A stretch of 62,025 bases of DNA from contig NZ_JAKZEW010000007.1 in the NCBI RefSeq assembly GCF_022548875.1, positions 58,256 through 120,280 on the forward strand, read 5' to 3'. Every line of letters starts with the position of its first letter. Within the stretch, counting starts at the first letter, position 1. Both the position numbers and the translations under genes were made by a program. The notes beneath the pieces were generated by a model that was not told the DNA's origin, searched no databases, and saw nothing but the letters and a program-made list of their open reading frames with translations. Source of the stretch: Glycomyces sp. L485. Lineage in GTDB: Bacteria; Actinomycetota; Actinomycetes; Mycobacteriales; Micromonosporaceae. Positions 7,718 to 15,915 of this stretch are shown here, in pieces.

Positions 7718-8512
7718 ATGATGATGACTGTTCGGCAAGCACGCGACGACGAGCGCGTGGCCGCTCTGCTTCGCGGGCCCGAGTGGAACCCCGACCTGGA
7801 GGGTGACCAGGCTCCAGATCGTGCCGCCGGCGTCACTGCCGACCCTCTTTCCTCCGACTCTTCTCAGATCGCTGCCGTAGGCTCGAAAGCGATGCTCGAC
7901 GAGAGGGAGACGGTGACCGAGTCGGCGAACGAGACCGCGGCGGAACGGCGCACGCGCTTCGAACGGGACGCGATGCCACTGCTCGACCAGCTCTACGGCG
8001 CCGCGCTGCGCATGACGCGCAACCCCGCCGACGCCGAGGACCTGGTCCAGGAGACCTACCTCAAGGCCTACTCCAAGTTCCACCAGTTCCGCGAAGGCAC
8101 GAACCTCAAGGCGTGGCTGTACCGGATCCTCACCAACACGTACATCAACTCCTACCGGAAGAAGAAGCGCCAGCCGCAGACCTCGCCCACCGACGAGATC
8201 ACCGACTGGCAGCTCGCCGACGCCGAGTCGCACAGCCCCACCGGCCTGCGCTCCGCCGAGACCGAAGCCCTTGACCGGCTGCCCGACTCCGACGTCAAGG
8301 AGGCGCTCCAGAGCCTCGGCGAGGACTTCCGGCTGACGGTCTACCTGGCGGACGTCGAAGGCTTCTCCTACAAGGAGATCGCCGACATCATGGGCACCCC
8401 GATCGGAACGGTCATGTCGCGGCTCCACCGGGGCCGCCGGCAATTGCGTCAGAAACTGAGCGCATACGCCGCGGATCGCGGTCTGTCGACCGCACGGGAG
8501 GGACAACGGTGA
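7718..8512 (+). CDS. sigR: RNA polymerase sigma factor SigR/SigH (thiol-oxidative stress), with extended N-terminus
   Basis: This group-4 (ECF) sigma factor directs the thiol stress response and is held inactive by RsrA. Core regions: sigma-2 with [20 protein letters not shown] and [25 protein letters not shown], then sigma-4 with [35 protein letters not shown]. Three starts are plausible. ATG at 7718 (264 residues) has GAGGAG eight bases upstream and lies behind the SigR-type promoter. ATG at 7892 (206 residues) lies eight bases after a TAGGCT box. GTG at 7913 (199 residues) follows GAGAGGGAG and corresponds best to the conserved core. The long and short forms parallel Streptomyces SigR-prime (unstable, stress-induced) and SigR. 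It overlaps rsrA by four bases. Confidence 0.93.
   Translation: MMMTVRQARDDERVAALLRGPEWNPDLEGDQAPDRAAGVTADPLSSDSSQIAAVGSKAMLDERETVTESANETAAERRTRFERDAMPLLDQLYGAALRMTRNPADAEDLVQETYLKAYSKFHQFREGTNLKAWLYRILTNTYINSYRKKKRQPQTSPTDEITDWQLADAESHSPTGLRSAETEALDRLPDSDVKEALQSLGEDFRLTVYLADVEGFSYKEIADIMGTPIGTVMSRLHRGRRQLRQKLSAYAADRGLSTAREGQR
7878..7883 (+). promoter_or_regulatory. Internal -10-like box for the short sigR form
   Basis: TAGGCT lies inside the extended frame, eight bases before ATG 7892 and 29 bases before GTG 7913. A transcript from here could encode only the short sigma factor, giving a basal promoter distinct from the SigR-dependent one. The -35 match is weak. Confidence 0.4.
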
Positions 8513-8808
8513 CGAGCCCAGAATCGGACAAGCCCGAACTCGATTGTCGCGAGGTGCTCGAAGAGGTCTACCTCTACATCGACGACGAGTGCTCCGAAGT
8601 CCGCCGCTCGGTGATCAGGGCGCACCTCGACGAGTGCTCGCCCTGCCTCGCCGAGTACGGCATCGAGCAGGAAGTCCGCGCTATGGTGCACCGGTGCTGC
8701 AGCCAGGAGAAGGCGCCCGACGAGGTGAAGGACCGCCTGCGCCGGAAGCTGAGCGCCATCGAGCAGGTCGGCGAGGTCTTCACCGAGATGGCCGAGCGCG
8801 AGCGCTGA
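8509..8808 (+). CDS. rsrA: Anti-sigma factor RsrA/RshA (zinc-binding, redox-sensitive)
   Basis: The 99-residue protein binds SigR under reducing conditions and releases it when disulfides form. The ZAS zinc site is intact: Cys 13, His 39, Cys 43 and Cys 46 (HLDECSPC), plus Cys 63 and Cys 64. This reproduces the pattern of Streptomyces RsrA (C11, H37, C41, C44, C61, C62) shifted by two residues. The GTG start overlaps the sigR stop as GTGA, so the two proteins are translationally coupled, and GGGAGGGA supplies the ribosome site. Confidence 0.93.
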   Translation: MTSPESDKPELDCREVLEEVYLYIDDECSEVRRSVIRAHLDECSPCLAEYGIEQEVRAMVHRCCSQEKAPDEVKDRLRRKLSAIEQVGEVFTEMAERER

Positions 8809-8811
8809 GCC

Positions 8812-8838
8812 GCTCGGCCGGGACGGGCCCGGGCGAGC
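8812..8838. terminator. Bidirectional terminator between rsrA and the TetR gene
   Basis: An 11-bp stem with one mismatch (8812-8822 with 8828-8838) sits in the 37-base gap between two convergent genes. Confidence 0.55.
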
Positions 8839-8845
8839 TCGACCC

Positions 8846-9451
8846 TCAGCCGCCGGCCTTCTCGGTTCGCTCCCGCTCGTTCGCCTCCAGTAGGCGGATC
8901 GAGATCGTCAGCGACGCCTCCCGCAGCTCCTGATCCGAATCGACGGTCCTCGGGAAGGTGATCCAGTTGCTGTACAGCGTCGTGATCGCGTCCCAGGCGC
9001 GCATGCGGTGGATCAGCTCATCGTTCTCATCTGCCAGCAGCGCGTGCAGTCTGAGCACGCGCTGGCGGAAGATAGAGCCCCGGTCCAGGCGAGTCAGTGC
9101 GGCCTGGTTGTACTGCTGGAACCTCAGGACCGGGACGTGGGCGCGGATGACCTCGGCGTAGCGGCGCAGCAGCTCCCGCCTGGTCTCGATGGTCTTGGGC
9201 TGGTCTTCGCCCCATTCGCAGATGCGGTCGACGTCGTCGGCGTACGAGTCGAAGAAGCTCGCCGCGATGTCTTCCTTGGTCTTGAAGTGGTAGTAGAGGG
9301 CGGCCTTCGTCACGCCGAGATGCTCGGCTATCTCCCGTAGTGAAGTGCGCTCGTAGCCGTGCTCGCTGAAGAGGGCGATCGCGGTCCGCTGAATGCGCTC
9401 ACGCGTGCTCGGCTGATTGCTGTCGCGCGTCTCGCGCGGCGATTGCGTCAT
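8846..9451 (-). CDS. TetR/AcrR family transcription regulator
   Basis: From ATG at 9451 the protein is 201 residues, normal for TetR. The N-terminal helix-turn-helix is clear (RERIQRTAIALFSEHGYERTSLREIAEHLGVTKAALYYHF in pieces, residues 17-56), ending in the KTKEDI recognition region. The C-terminal ligand domain is unremarkable and does not reveal the ligand. The frame is open further upstream, but those residues do not look like TetR. No divergent target gene is adjacent: the next gene upstream is the bL37 mini-gene in the same direction, so the target may be distant or the regulator itself. Confidence 0.85.
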   Translation of the reverse strand: MTQSPRETRDSNQPSTRERIQRTAIALFSEHGYERTSLREIAEHLGVTKAALYYHFKTKEDIAASFFDSYADDVDRICEWGEDQPKTIETRRELLRRYAEVIRAHVPVLRFQQYNQAALTRLDRGSIFRQRVLRLHALLADENDELIHRMRAWDAITTLYSNWITFPRTVDSDQELREASLTISIRLLEANERERTEKAGG

Positions 9452-9554
9452 ATGGGCAAGTCTCGTTCTTGTCCGGTTTCCACCACTGCGGTCGCGGGGC
9501 AGCTCGCAATCATGGCGCACTTTCGTCCTTGAATCGGCACTGCCCCGCAATTCG

Positions 9555-9629
9555 CTAGCTGTTCGGACGCTTTCCGTGGTTCGCGGCCTTCTTCTTGCGC
9601 GACTTGCGCTTGCGTGCGGCTTTTGCCAT
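9555..9629 (-). CDS. Predicted 50S ribosomal protein bL37 (24 residues)
   Basis: A 24-codon frame runs from ATG at 9629 to TAG at 9555. It encodes a very basic peptide starting MAKAARKRKSRKKK and ending NHGKRPNS, which matches what I recall of the actinobacterial bL37 mini-protein found in mycobacterial 50S subunits near the decoding/bL27 region. GGAGGA sits six bases before the ATG, stronger than at most genes here. It is too short for ordinary gene finders. The assignment rests on the NHGKRPN tail and composition. Confidence 0.72.
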   Translation of the reverse strand: MAKAARKRKSRKKKAANHGKRPNS

Positions 9630-9826
9630 CGCTCCTCCTCGGTCGGTCGGGATGCAGGGATCCACCATACCGGCACGATCTCTGTCACTCCGAAGGCGTT
9701 GAGGGTAAACAGGGAGCTAGACACGGTCTTGGGCCGAGTGGGGGACGCCCGTGGACAGGCGTCGACCGGGGCTCATCATGAAAGTGCATTCAGATTTGTT
9801 CGGCAACCGCGCACAAGGAGCGTCAC

Positions 9827-10918
9827 GTGAACGAGCCCCGGATCGGCGAAGCCGACGCCACCTCAGCCGACCAGCCCGGCAGGGGCATGGCCGCCGACAT
9901 CGTCGAGCAGCCCGAAGTCATGTCAGGCCTGCTCGACCACGGCCGCGGCGACATCGCGGCCGTCGCCGCCCGCATCGCCGAATGTCGCCCTCGCTCCATC
10001 GTCTTCACCGCGCGCGGCACCTCCGACCACGCCGCTCTCTACGCCGCCTACCTCACCGAGATCCGGCTCGGTCTTCCCGCGAGTCTCGCCAGCCCCTCCG
10101 TGGTCACCGTCTACGACTCGCGCCCCGACTGGTCCGACTGCCTCGTCATCGCCGTCAGCCAGTCCGGCGGCTCGCCCGACCTCGCCCAGGTCATAGCCGC
10201 CGCCCGCGCCACCGGCGCGCTCACCCTGGCCGTCACCAACAATCCCTCCTCGCCCCTGGCCGACGAGGCCGAACTCCATCTCGACGTCCGCGCCGGGCAG
10301 GAGCGGGCCGTCGCCGCCACCAAGACCTACACCGCCGAGCTCCTCACGCTCCTGATGCTCATCGAGGGCATCCGCACCGGCACCGGCCGCATCGACACCA
10401 CCGAGGCAGCCGCGCTCGCCGAGCTCCCCGAACTCGCCCGCGACGTCCTCGACGACTCGTTCGCCGGCGAGCTCGCCGGCCGCTACCGCTTCGCCGAGCG
10501 GTTCGTCACCACCGGCCGCGGCTACGCTTACCCGACCGCCCGCGAGACCGCGCTCAAACTCATGGAGACCTCTTATCTGCCCGCGCTCGCCTTCTCCGGC
10601 GCCGACCTCCTCCACGGCCCCCTCGCGATGACCGACCCCGGCGTTCCGGTGCTCGCCGTCGTCGGCTCCGGCCCCGGCGGCCATGCGATGTGGAACGTCC
10701 TTGCTCAACTCGGCCGTCAGCGGGCCGACGTCGTCGTGGTCGGAGCCGCGGACCTGCCCGGCCAGACCGCCCGGCTCAGGACCCCCGCGGTCGACGAGCG
10801 ACTGGCGGCTATTCTGGACATTCTTCCCCTGCAGCAACTCGCGCTCCACCTGGCGCTCGAGCGGGGCGAGAACCCGGACGCGCCACGAGGTCTCAAGAAG
10901 ATCACCGAGACCATGTGA
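9827..10918 (+). CDS. SIS-domain aminosugar isomerase/deaminase (GlmS isomerase-domain-like)
   Basis: The 363-residue protein has two sugar-isomerase (SIS) domains and no glutaminase domain. Sugar-phosphate binding motifs are visible: ARGTSDHAA near residue 65, VSQSGGSPD near 106, and ALKLMETSY near 245 in the second domain. Proteins of this size and order act as glucosamine-6-phosphate deaminase (NagB-II) or related AgaS-type enzymes, rather than as glutamine-dependent GlmS. GTG at 9827 has AAGGAG six bases upstream. No nag or PTS gene is adjacent, so the exact substrate is uncertain. Confidence 0.85.
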   Translation: MNEPRIGEADATSADQPGRGMAADIVEQPEVMSGLLDHGRGDIAAVAARIAECRPRSIVFTARGTSDHAALYAAYLTEIRLGLPASLASPSVVTVYDSRPDWSDCLVIAVSQSGGSPDLAQVIAAARATGALTLAVTNNPSSPLADEAELHLDVRAGQERAVAATKTYTAELLTLLMLIEGIRTGTGRIDTTEAAALAELPELARDVLDDSFAGELAGRYRFAERFVTTGRGYAYPTARETALKLMETSYLPALAFSGADLLHGPLAMTDPGVPVLAVVGSGPGGHAMWNVLAQLGRQRADVVVVGAADLPGQTARLRTPAVDERLAAILDILPLQQLALHLALERGENPDAPRGLKKITETM

Positions 10919-10984
10919 GCGCGTCTCGTGCTGTCCGGAAGTTCTTGTTCATGTTCGGTTCACCCAGATGTTCCTCACTCTCGG

Positions 10985-10990
10985 TAGGCT
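10985..10990 (+). promoter_or_regulatory. Leaderless-type -10 box of the 407-residue gene
   Basis: TAGGCT is followed by seven bases and then ATG at 10998; no Shine-Dalgarno sequence lies between. Confidence 0.5.
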
Positions 10991-10997
10991 TCGCACC

Positions 10998-12221
10998 ATG
11001 CAGGCCCCGGCATCCTCGACCTCTACCACTGAGATCGTCTGGCATGACAGGCGCTACACGGCGCGACCGATCGCCGGTGGGGCCGCCTTCGAGCTCTACT
11101 CGGATTCCCACGAGAACGGGTTCCAGCCCAGCGGCCGGACCTTCCACCGCTATGTTCACGCCTCCGAAGTGTCCAGTGCCGGAGGCGAACTGCTGCGGGC
11201 GGGCGTGGCACCGGTCTCGGTCCCCATGATGCCGGGAGCCGACTTCCGGACCGTCCACCAGTACAGCCAGAACCCGCGCATCGAGGGCGCCGAGCGCGCC
11301 CTGGTGTCCGCGGTGCGCGCGACCGCGTTCGTCGCGGTCGGCACCCGCATGATCAAGCCGCTGAGCCGCAATCAGGTAGCGCGGCAGTTGACGACGCCGC
11401 CAATGGTGAGCGGCGTGTGCTTCCGCGAGTTCGACGTCGCGCACCTGCGCACGCCCTTGGACCGGGTGACACTGGCCGGCGACCCCGACAACCTCAACGA
11501 CGTCGCGTTCGCGCTGCGCTGGCGGGTGATCTGCTCGTGCGACTACGTCAGTACCGAGGCCGCGAACTTCCCGGGCCTGGTGAGCATGCCCGGCCGCGAG
11601 CGGCGCGGCTCGATGATCCTCGGCACCGGCTTCCTGCCGAGCGGCAACCACCTCATCCCCGAGTTCACCACGGCGAACCTCGCCGACCTGCCGCTGACCG
11701 CCCGGGCCGAGATCCTCGCCTACACCCCGGGCGGCACCGAGATCTCGCTGTTCCAGTACCAGCCGCAGACGAACGTGTGGGACCGCGTGGCCGGGGCCCG
11801 GCACCGGGACCTGATCAGTCGCATCCCGGGCCTGGAGAAGGGCCGCGCCCTGTTCAGGGTCGACCCAGCGGCACACGCGGGCCTGGTCGGCGAGCACGAG
11901 GGGGAGCGGGTGCGCGTCACCGCCGACCCGGGGCACGGCTTCAGCGCATATGTGCGCGGCGCGGCCAGTCGCAGCCCGGTATCGAGGCCGAAGCGGTATT
12001 TCACGAAGGCCCGCTGGCGCGACATCGACGTGCTGGTGCTGGGCCGCAACGAGGACTTCGTCCGGCTGCGGCTGGAACGCCCGGACGTGGAGTCCGCGAT
12101 GAGCGCCGGCGCGTCCTGCGTGGAGCGCGCGGTCTACGAGTGCTGGGCCCCGAGGTCCGAACTCGAAGAGCCGCACACGGTCACTGTGGACTACCCGCTC
12201 TCCGGCAGCGGCTCCTGCTGA
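10998..12221 (+). CDS. Protein of unknown function, 407 residues
   Basis: I do not recognise this protein. The frame is open from 10683, but ATG at 10998 fits a leaderless start (TAGGCT seven bases before) and lies after the SIS gene stop. There is no signal peptide, membrane segment or nucleotide-binding motif. It is soluble, mixed alpha/beta or beta-rich by composition, and rich in Arg. Segments that look conserved in style are FQPSGRTFHRYVHASEV, GTGFLPSGNHLIPEF and FVAVGTRMIKPLSRNQVARQL; the C-terminus ends SGSGSC, a terminal cysteine. GC content and codon use resemble its neighbours, so recent transfer is not suggested. It converges on dprA with an 11-base gap. Confidence 0.75.
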   Translation: MQAPASSTSTTEIVWHDRRYTARPIAGGAAFELYSDSHENGFQPSGRTFHRYVHASEVSSAGGELLRAGVAPVSVPMMPGADFRTVHQYSQNPRIEGAERALVSAVRATAFVAVGTRMIKPLSRNQVARQLTTPPMVSGVCFREFDVAHLRTPLDRVTLAGDPDNLNDVAFALRWRVICSCDYVSTEAANFPGLVSMPGRERRGSMILGTGFLPSGNHLIPEFTTANLADLPLTARAEILAYTPGGTEISLFQYQPQTNVWDRVAGARHRDLISRIPGLEKGRALFRVDPAAHAGLVGEHEGERVRVTADPGHGFSAYVRGAASRSPVSRPKRYFTKARWRDIDVLVLGRNEDFVRLRLERPDVESAMSAGASCVERAVYECWAPRSELEEPHTVTVDYPLSGSGSC

Positions 12222-12232
12222 ACCCGACCGCC

Positions 12233-13396
12233 TCAGCCGCTGGTTCCTCTGGCCAGTCGCCACCTCCCTTCCATCAGTTCGACCCAGCCGGCCTCCCGGA
12301 GCCGTCTGAGCGTCTCGGTGGCCGCCTCGACCGGGACCCCGGCCGCGGCTGCGAGCCGGGCCTCCTCGACCACGTAGCCCCTCGGCAGGGCTTCGACGAG
12401 GCGCGCCTCGATCTCGGTGAGGCGGTCGAAGGGCCTGCGAGGCGAGGGCGGGGCCGACGCCATCGGACCGCCGATGCCGGTGATGTCCTCGATGACCTCC
12501 TCCGCTCGCGTCACGAGCCGCGCTTCACACGGCTCCCGCGCCAGCTGGTGCACGCCGACCGAATGGGACGAGGTCACCGGCCCGGGGGTGAACATGAGCA
12601 CCCGCCCCAGCTCGGCCGCGTGGCGGGCGGTGTTCCTCGCCCCGGACCTGACTCCGGCCTCGATGACGACCGTCCCCGCCGACAGTGCCGCGATGACCCG
12701 GTTGCGGGTCAGGAACCGATGCCGCATAGGAGTGGCGCCGGGCGGCCACTCGCTCACGAGCAGGCCCTTTTGGACAACCAGGTCGAACATGGAGCGGTTC
12801 GCCTGCGGATACGGCTGTTCGACGCCTGAGGCGAGCACCGCGACGGTGGGTCCGCCGCGCGCCAGCGCGCCCAGATGGGCCGCCCGGTCGATCCCGAACG
12901 CGCCACCGGAGACGACCGTCCACCCGGCCTCGGTCAGGTCGGCGGCGAGGTCGTCGGCGACGTGTTGCCCGTATTCGCTGGCGGCCCGCGCGCCCACGAT
13001 GGCCACCGACCGGCGGCACAGCGCCGCGAGATCGCCCCGGCCGCGGACCCACAGGCACCGGGGCGGGCGCAGGTGCGGATCGGTGGCGTCGCAGACCATG
13101 AGCAGGTCGCGCAGCTGTTCGGGCCAGTCGGGGTCGCCGGGCACCACGACCCGTGAGCCGCAGGACTCGGTGGCCGCGGCGATCGCTTCGCAGCGTTCAC
13201 GCGCATCGGGCGTGCAGGCGACCGAGGCGCTGGTGATGCGCTCAAGCCGCTCGGGGACCTTGCCCGCCCAGATGCGTTCGACCGCCTCGAGCGGCCCGAC
13301 GTCGTCGAGCAGGTCGTCGAGTTCGGCGTCCCCAGGTTCGACCATCGAGGACAGCAGCATGAGCGCATGCCGCGGATCGTCGGGAAGACTGTTCAC
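12233..13396 (-). CDS. dprA: DNA-processing protein DprA (Smf)
   Basis: DprA loads RecA onto incoming single-stranded DNA during transformation. The 387-residue protein has the Rossmann-like core with VAIVGARAASEYGQ near residue 140, SGGAFGIDRAAHLGAL near 172 and the TRNRVIAALSAGTVVIEAGVRSGARNTA segment near 238. A C-terminal winged-helix (DRLTEIEARLVEALP onward) is present, as in many DprA proteins. It follows yifB by eight bases on the same strand, the usual actinobacterial order M23-like gene, yraN, yifB, dprA. Competence in this host is not implied. Confidence 0.93.
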   Translation of the reverse strand: MNSLPDDPRHALMLLSSMVEPGDAELDDLLDDVGPLEAVERIWAGKVPERLERITSASVACTPDARERCEAIAAATESCGSRVVVPGDPDWPEQLRDLLMVCDATDPHLRPPRCLWVRGRGDLAALCRRSVAIVGARAASEYGQHVADDLAADLTEAGWTVVSGGAFGIDRAAHLGALARGGPTVAVLASGVEQPYPQANRSMFDLVVQKGLLVSEWPPGATPMRHRFLTRNRVIAALSAGTVVIEAGVRSGARNTARHAAELGRVLMFTPGPVTSSHSVGVHQLAREPCEARLVTRAEEVIEDITGIGGPMASAPPSPRRPFDRLTEIEARLVEALPRGYVVEEARLAAAAGVPVEAATETLRRLREAGWVELMEGRWRLARGTSG

Positions 13397-13404
13397 AACT
13401 CCTC

Positions 13405-14952
13405 CTAAGTGATCGTGTACCCGAGCCGCAGCTCCGCGGCCGAGTCGATGTCGTCGGCGGTGGGGCGGGCGTGCTCACGCAGGTCGGCGATGGTCCAGGC
13501 GAGCTTGAGGATCCGGTCGTATCCTCGGGCGGTGATCCGCTCGCGCCTCAGCAGGCCGTCGGCGGCGCCGGTGGCAGTGGGAGGCAGCCGCCATCTGGGA
13601 GACCGCAGGGCCGGGCCGGGGACCTCGCAGTTGAGCTTCCAGGTCTCGCCGGCCTCGGCCCAGCGGTCGGCGGCTACCTGCCGGGCCGCCGCCACCCGCT
13701 TGGCCGCCGGTTCGGACGGTTCGGACTCGACCTGGTCGGACAAGATGGCGGACGCCGAGGGCGCCTCGACGTCGATCCGCAGGTCGATGCGGTCGCGAAG
13801 CGGCCTGGAGATCCTTCCGAAGTAGCGTTTGCGATCGCCGGGCGGACAGTGGCACTCGATCGGCCGGTTCGGCGCGCACGGGCAGGGGTTCGCCGCGAGG
13901 ACCAGCAGCACCCGGGCCGGGTAGGCGACCGTGCTCTCCGCGCGGCGCACGAGGACCTGGCCGCTCTCGAGCGGCTGGCGCAGCGAGTCGAGCACCTCCC
14001 TTCGCCACTCCGGGGCCTCGTCTATGAACAGGACTCCTCGGTGGGCCAGGGCCAGCGATCCCGGGCCGGCATGCCGTCCGCCGCCGATGAGCGACTGAAT
14101 CGTCATCGAGTGGTGCGGCGCTTCGAAGGGGGCGTGCCGGATCAGTTCGGCGCGGCCGCCCGCGAACCTGCCTCGAAGGGAATGGAGGGAGGTGACCTCG
14201 ACGGCTTCGGCGTCGGTGAGCGGGGGCAGGATCGACGGGAGCCGTTCGGCCAGCATCGTCTTTCCGGACCCGGGCGGGCCGACCATGAACATGTGGTGGC
14301 CGCCGGCCGCGGCGATCTCCAGCGCTCTGCGGGCCCTCGGTTGACCGCGCAGGTCGGCCAGGTCCGGAAGGTGCGGCGAAGCCGCCGTTCCCGCCGTCTC
14401 GGTCGGCTTCGACGGCTCCAGCTCCGTCTGGCCGTGCAGCCAGGCCACCAGTTCGGACAGGTTGCGCGGCGCCAGGATCGTCATGTCTCCGACCAGCGCC
14501 GCCTCGCCGGCGTTCTCCGGTGAGACGATCGCGGTCTTCAGGCCCGCCCGGTGGGCGGCCAGCAGGGCCGGCAGGGCGCCCGGTACCGAGCGCAGGCTGC
14601 CGTCAAGCCCCAACTCGGCCAGGAGGACGGTGTCCGCCAGCCGCTGGTCGGGGAGCATCTCATCGGCGCACATGATCGTCACCGCCAGCGCCAGGTCGGC
14701 GGCGGACCCGGTGGTCGGCAGCGACGCCGGTCCGAAATTCACGGATACCGACTTCTCGGGGAAGAGCAGTGCCGAGTTGGCCATCGCCGAGCGGACGCGG
14801 GTCTGCGCCTGGTTCACGACGCTGTCGGGCAGGCCCGACATCCTCACGGCCTCATCGCCCTTCGACGTCGACTTGAAGACCGAGGCCTCAACGGTCACGA
14901 CCACCCCGGTCGTCCCGATCATGCAGACCGTGCTGGTCCGGCTGTAACCCAT
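13405..14952 (-). CDS. YifB/ComM family Mg-chelatase-like AAA+ ATPase
   Basis: The 515-residue protein is a ring helicase of the ComM type, which in competent bacteria promotes branch migration of incoming DNA. The N-terminal Lon-like fold (SVSVNFGPASLPTTGSAADLALA) is followed by Walker A GPPGSGKTMLAERL, Walker B GVLFIDEAPEW, and ANPCPCAPNRPIECHC, a probable zinc-binding Cys cluster; a C-terminal helical domain closes it. I chose ATG at 14952 (MGYSRTSTVCMIG), which matches the family's usual MxxARTxSV-type beginning, over an upstream ATG at 14994. It overlaps yraN by 65 bases. Confidence 0.92.
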   Translation of the reverse strand: MGYSRTSTVCMIGTTGVVVTVEASVFKSTSKGDEAVRMSGLPDSVVNQAQTRVRSAMANSALLFPEKSVSVNFGPASLPTTGSAADLALAVTIMCADEMLPDQRLADTVLLAELGLDGSLRSVPGALPALLAAHRAGLKTAIVSPENAGEAALVGDMTILAPRNLSELVAWLHGQTELEPSKPTETAGTAASPHLPDLADLRGQPRARRALEIAAAGGHHMFMVGPPGSGKTMLAERLPSILPPLTDAEAVEVTSLHSLRGRFAGGRAELIRHAPFEAPHHSMTIQSLIGGGRHAGPGSLALAHRGVLFIDEAPEWRREVLDSLRQPLESGQVLVRRAESTVAYPARVLLVLAANPCPCAPNRPIECHCPPGDRKRYFGRISRPLRDRIDLRIDVEAPSASAILSDQVESEPSEPAAKRVAAARQVAADRWAEAGETWKLNCEVPGPALRSPRWRLPPTATGAADGLLRRERITARGYDRILKLAWTIADLREHARPTADDIDSAAELRLGYTIT

Positions 14953-15319
14953 GGCGAATCCCCCAACGGTGTTCGAGAACGATGCGGCTTCCATCGGCGA
15001 CGGTCAGGCCCATCCGGTCGACCCGCCACGGCTGGCTCGACCGGCAGTGCTCCTTCAGCCAGGCCCGAGCCAGGCGATCCACGCGGCGGAGCTTCTCGCC
15101 GTCGACCGCCGCCAGCGGGCCGCCGTACCGCTCCGAGCGGCGGGTCTTCACCTCGCAGAACACGACGACGTCCCTTTGGCGGGCGATCAGGTCGATCTCG
15201 CCGAGCCGGTGCTTCCAGTTGCGCTCCAGCAGTTGCATCCGGTCCCGTCTCAGGTGCGCGGCGGCGAAGCGCTCGCCCAGGCGCCCCAGCTCGTGCGGGC
15301 CGGCCTCTTCGATACTCAT
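14888..15319 (-). CDS. UPF0102 family protein YraN (nuclease-like fold)
   Basis: From ATG at 15319 the protein has 143 residues. The restriction-endonuclease-like core is visible: GERFAAAHL, LERNWKHRLGEIDLIARQRDVVVFCEVKTRR (the GEIDL...EVKTR signature) and a basic C-terminal half ending LEHRWG. About 20 further residues follow where homologues usually stop, and this tail overlaps the yifB start by 65 bases. The ATG overlaps the upstream M23 stop as ATGA. The frame continues upstream without stop, but that part is antisense or out-of-frame to the M23 gene. Function is not established; a role in DNA processing is suggested by its constant neighbours dprA and yifB. Confidence 0.88.
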   Translation of the reverse strand: MSIEEAGPHELGRLGERFAAAHLRRDRMQLLERNWKHRLGEIDLIARQRDVVVFCEVKTRRSERYGGPLAAVDGEKLRRVDRLARAWLKEHCRSSQPWRVDRMGLTVADGSRIVLEHRWGIRHGLQPDQHGLHDRDDRGGRDR

Positions 15320-15840
15320 GGCCCTCCCTCTGCCGGGCGGGGGAGTAGCCGCACCTGGCCCGCGCCGAAGAGCAGGAGCGGGTCCAGGTACATCGCGCCC
15401 CGCTTCAGCCCCAAATGGAGGCAGGGCTCGTTCGGGCAGGACGGGTGGCCCGTCGAGAGGTGGCCGATCACCTGGCCTGCCGCGACGGTCGCGCCTGGTT
15501 CGACGAGCGGGTCGAGCGGCTCGTAGGTGGTGCGCAAACCGTTCGCGTGGTCGATGCTGACGACGCCACGCCCCGCGAGGCCACCCGCGAACACGACCGT
15601 GCCGGCCGCGGCCGCGACCACCGGGTGGCCGGCCGAGGAGCCGAGGTCCACGCCCCGGTGGCCCGGCAGCCACGGCAGCGGAGGCGGGTCGAACTCCTTC
15701 GCCACGTCGACGGGCCCTGCGGGAGGGCGCCACTCGCCGTTCTCCCGGGCTTCGGCGAGCGTGGGCCACAGGATCGTCCCGGCCGCCATGACGGCGCCGA
15801 TGATAACGGTCGTCACCATTGCTGCATGTAGTCGTCGCAT
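15316..15840 (-). CDS. Secreted M23/LytM-fold peptidase-like protein
   Basis: From ATG at 15840 (174 residues) it starts with a signal peptide (MRRLHAAMVTTVIIGAVMAAGTILWPTLAEA). The LytM beta-sheet fold follows: GHRGVDLGS holds the first His/Asp metal pair, and PCLHLGLKRGAMYLDPL is the second motif. In active M23 endopeptidases the second motif is HxH; here the first His is Cys (CLH), so zinc chemistry or activity may differ. It would act on peptidoglycan at the cell surface. It is first in the yraN-yifB-dprA run and has two DnaA boxes 52-84 bases upstream. Confidence 0.85.
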   Translation of the reverse strand: MRRLHAAMVTTVIIGAVMAAGTILWPTLAEARENGEWRPPAGPVDVAKEFDPPPLPWLPGHRGVDLGSSAGHPVVAAAAGTVVFAGGLAGRGVVSIDHANGLRTTYEPLDPLVEPGATVAAGQVIGHLSTGHPSCPNEPCLHLGLKRGAMYLDPLLLFGAGQVRLLPRPAEGGP

Positions 15841-15891
15841 AACGCAATGGTGGGCTGGATGTCCGGTCTCGGCAAGAAAAAGTTCCAAGCC

Positions 15892-15900
15892 TGTGGATAA
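15892..15900 (-). promoter_or_regulatory. DnaA box (TTATCCACA)
   Basis: An exact consensus DnaA box on the minus strand, 52 bases upstream of the M23-like gene start. Confidence 0.6.
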
Positions 15901-15915
15901 CCCGGTTCATCGCCA

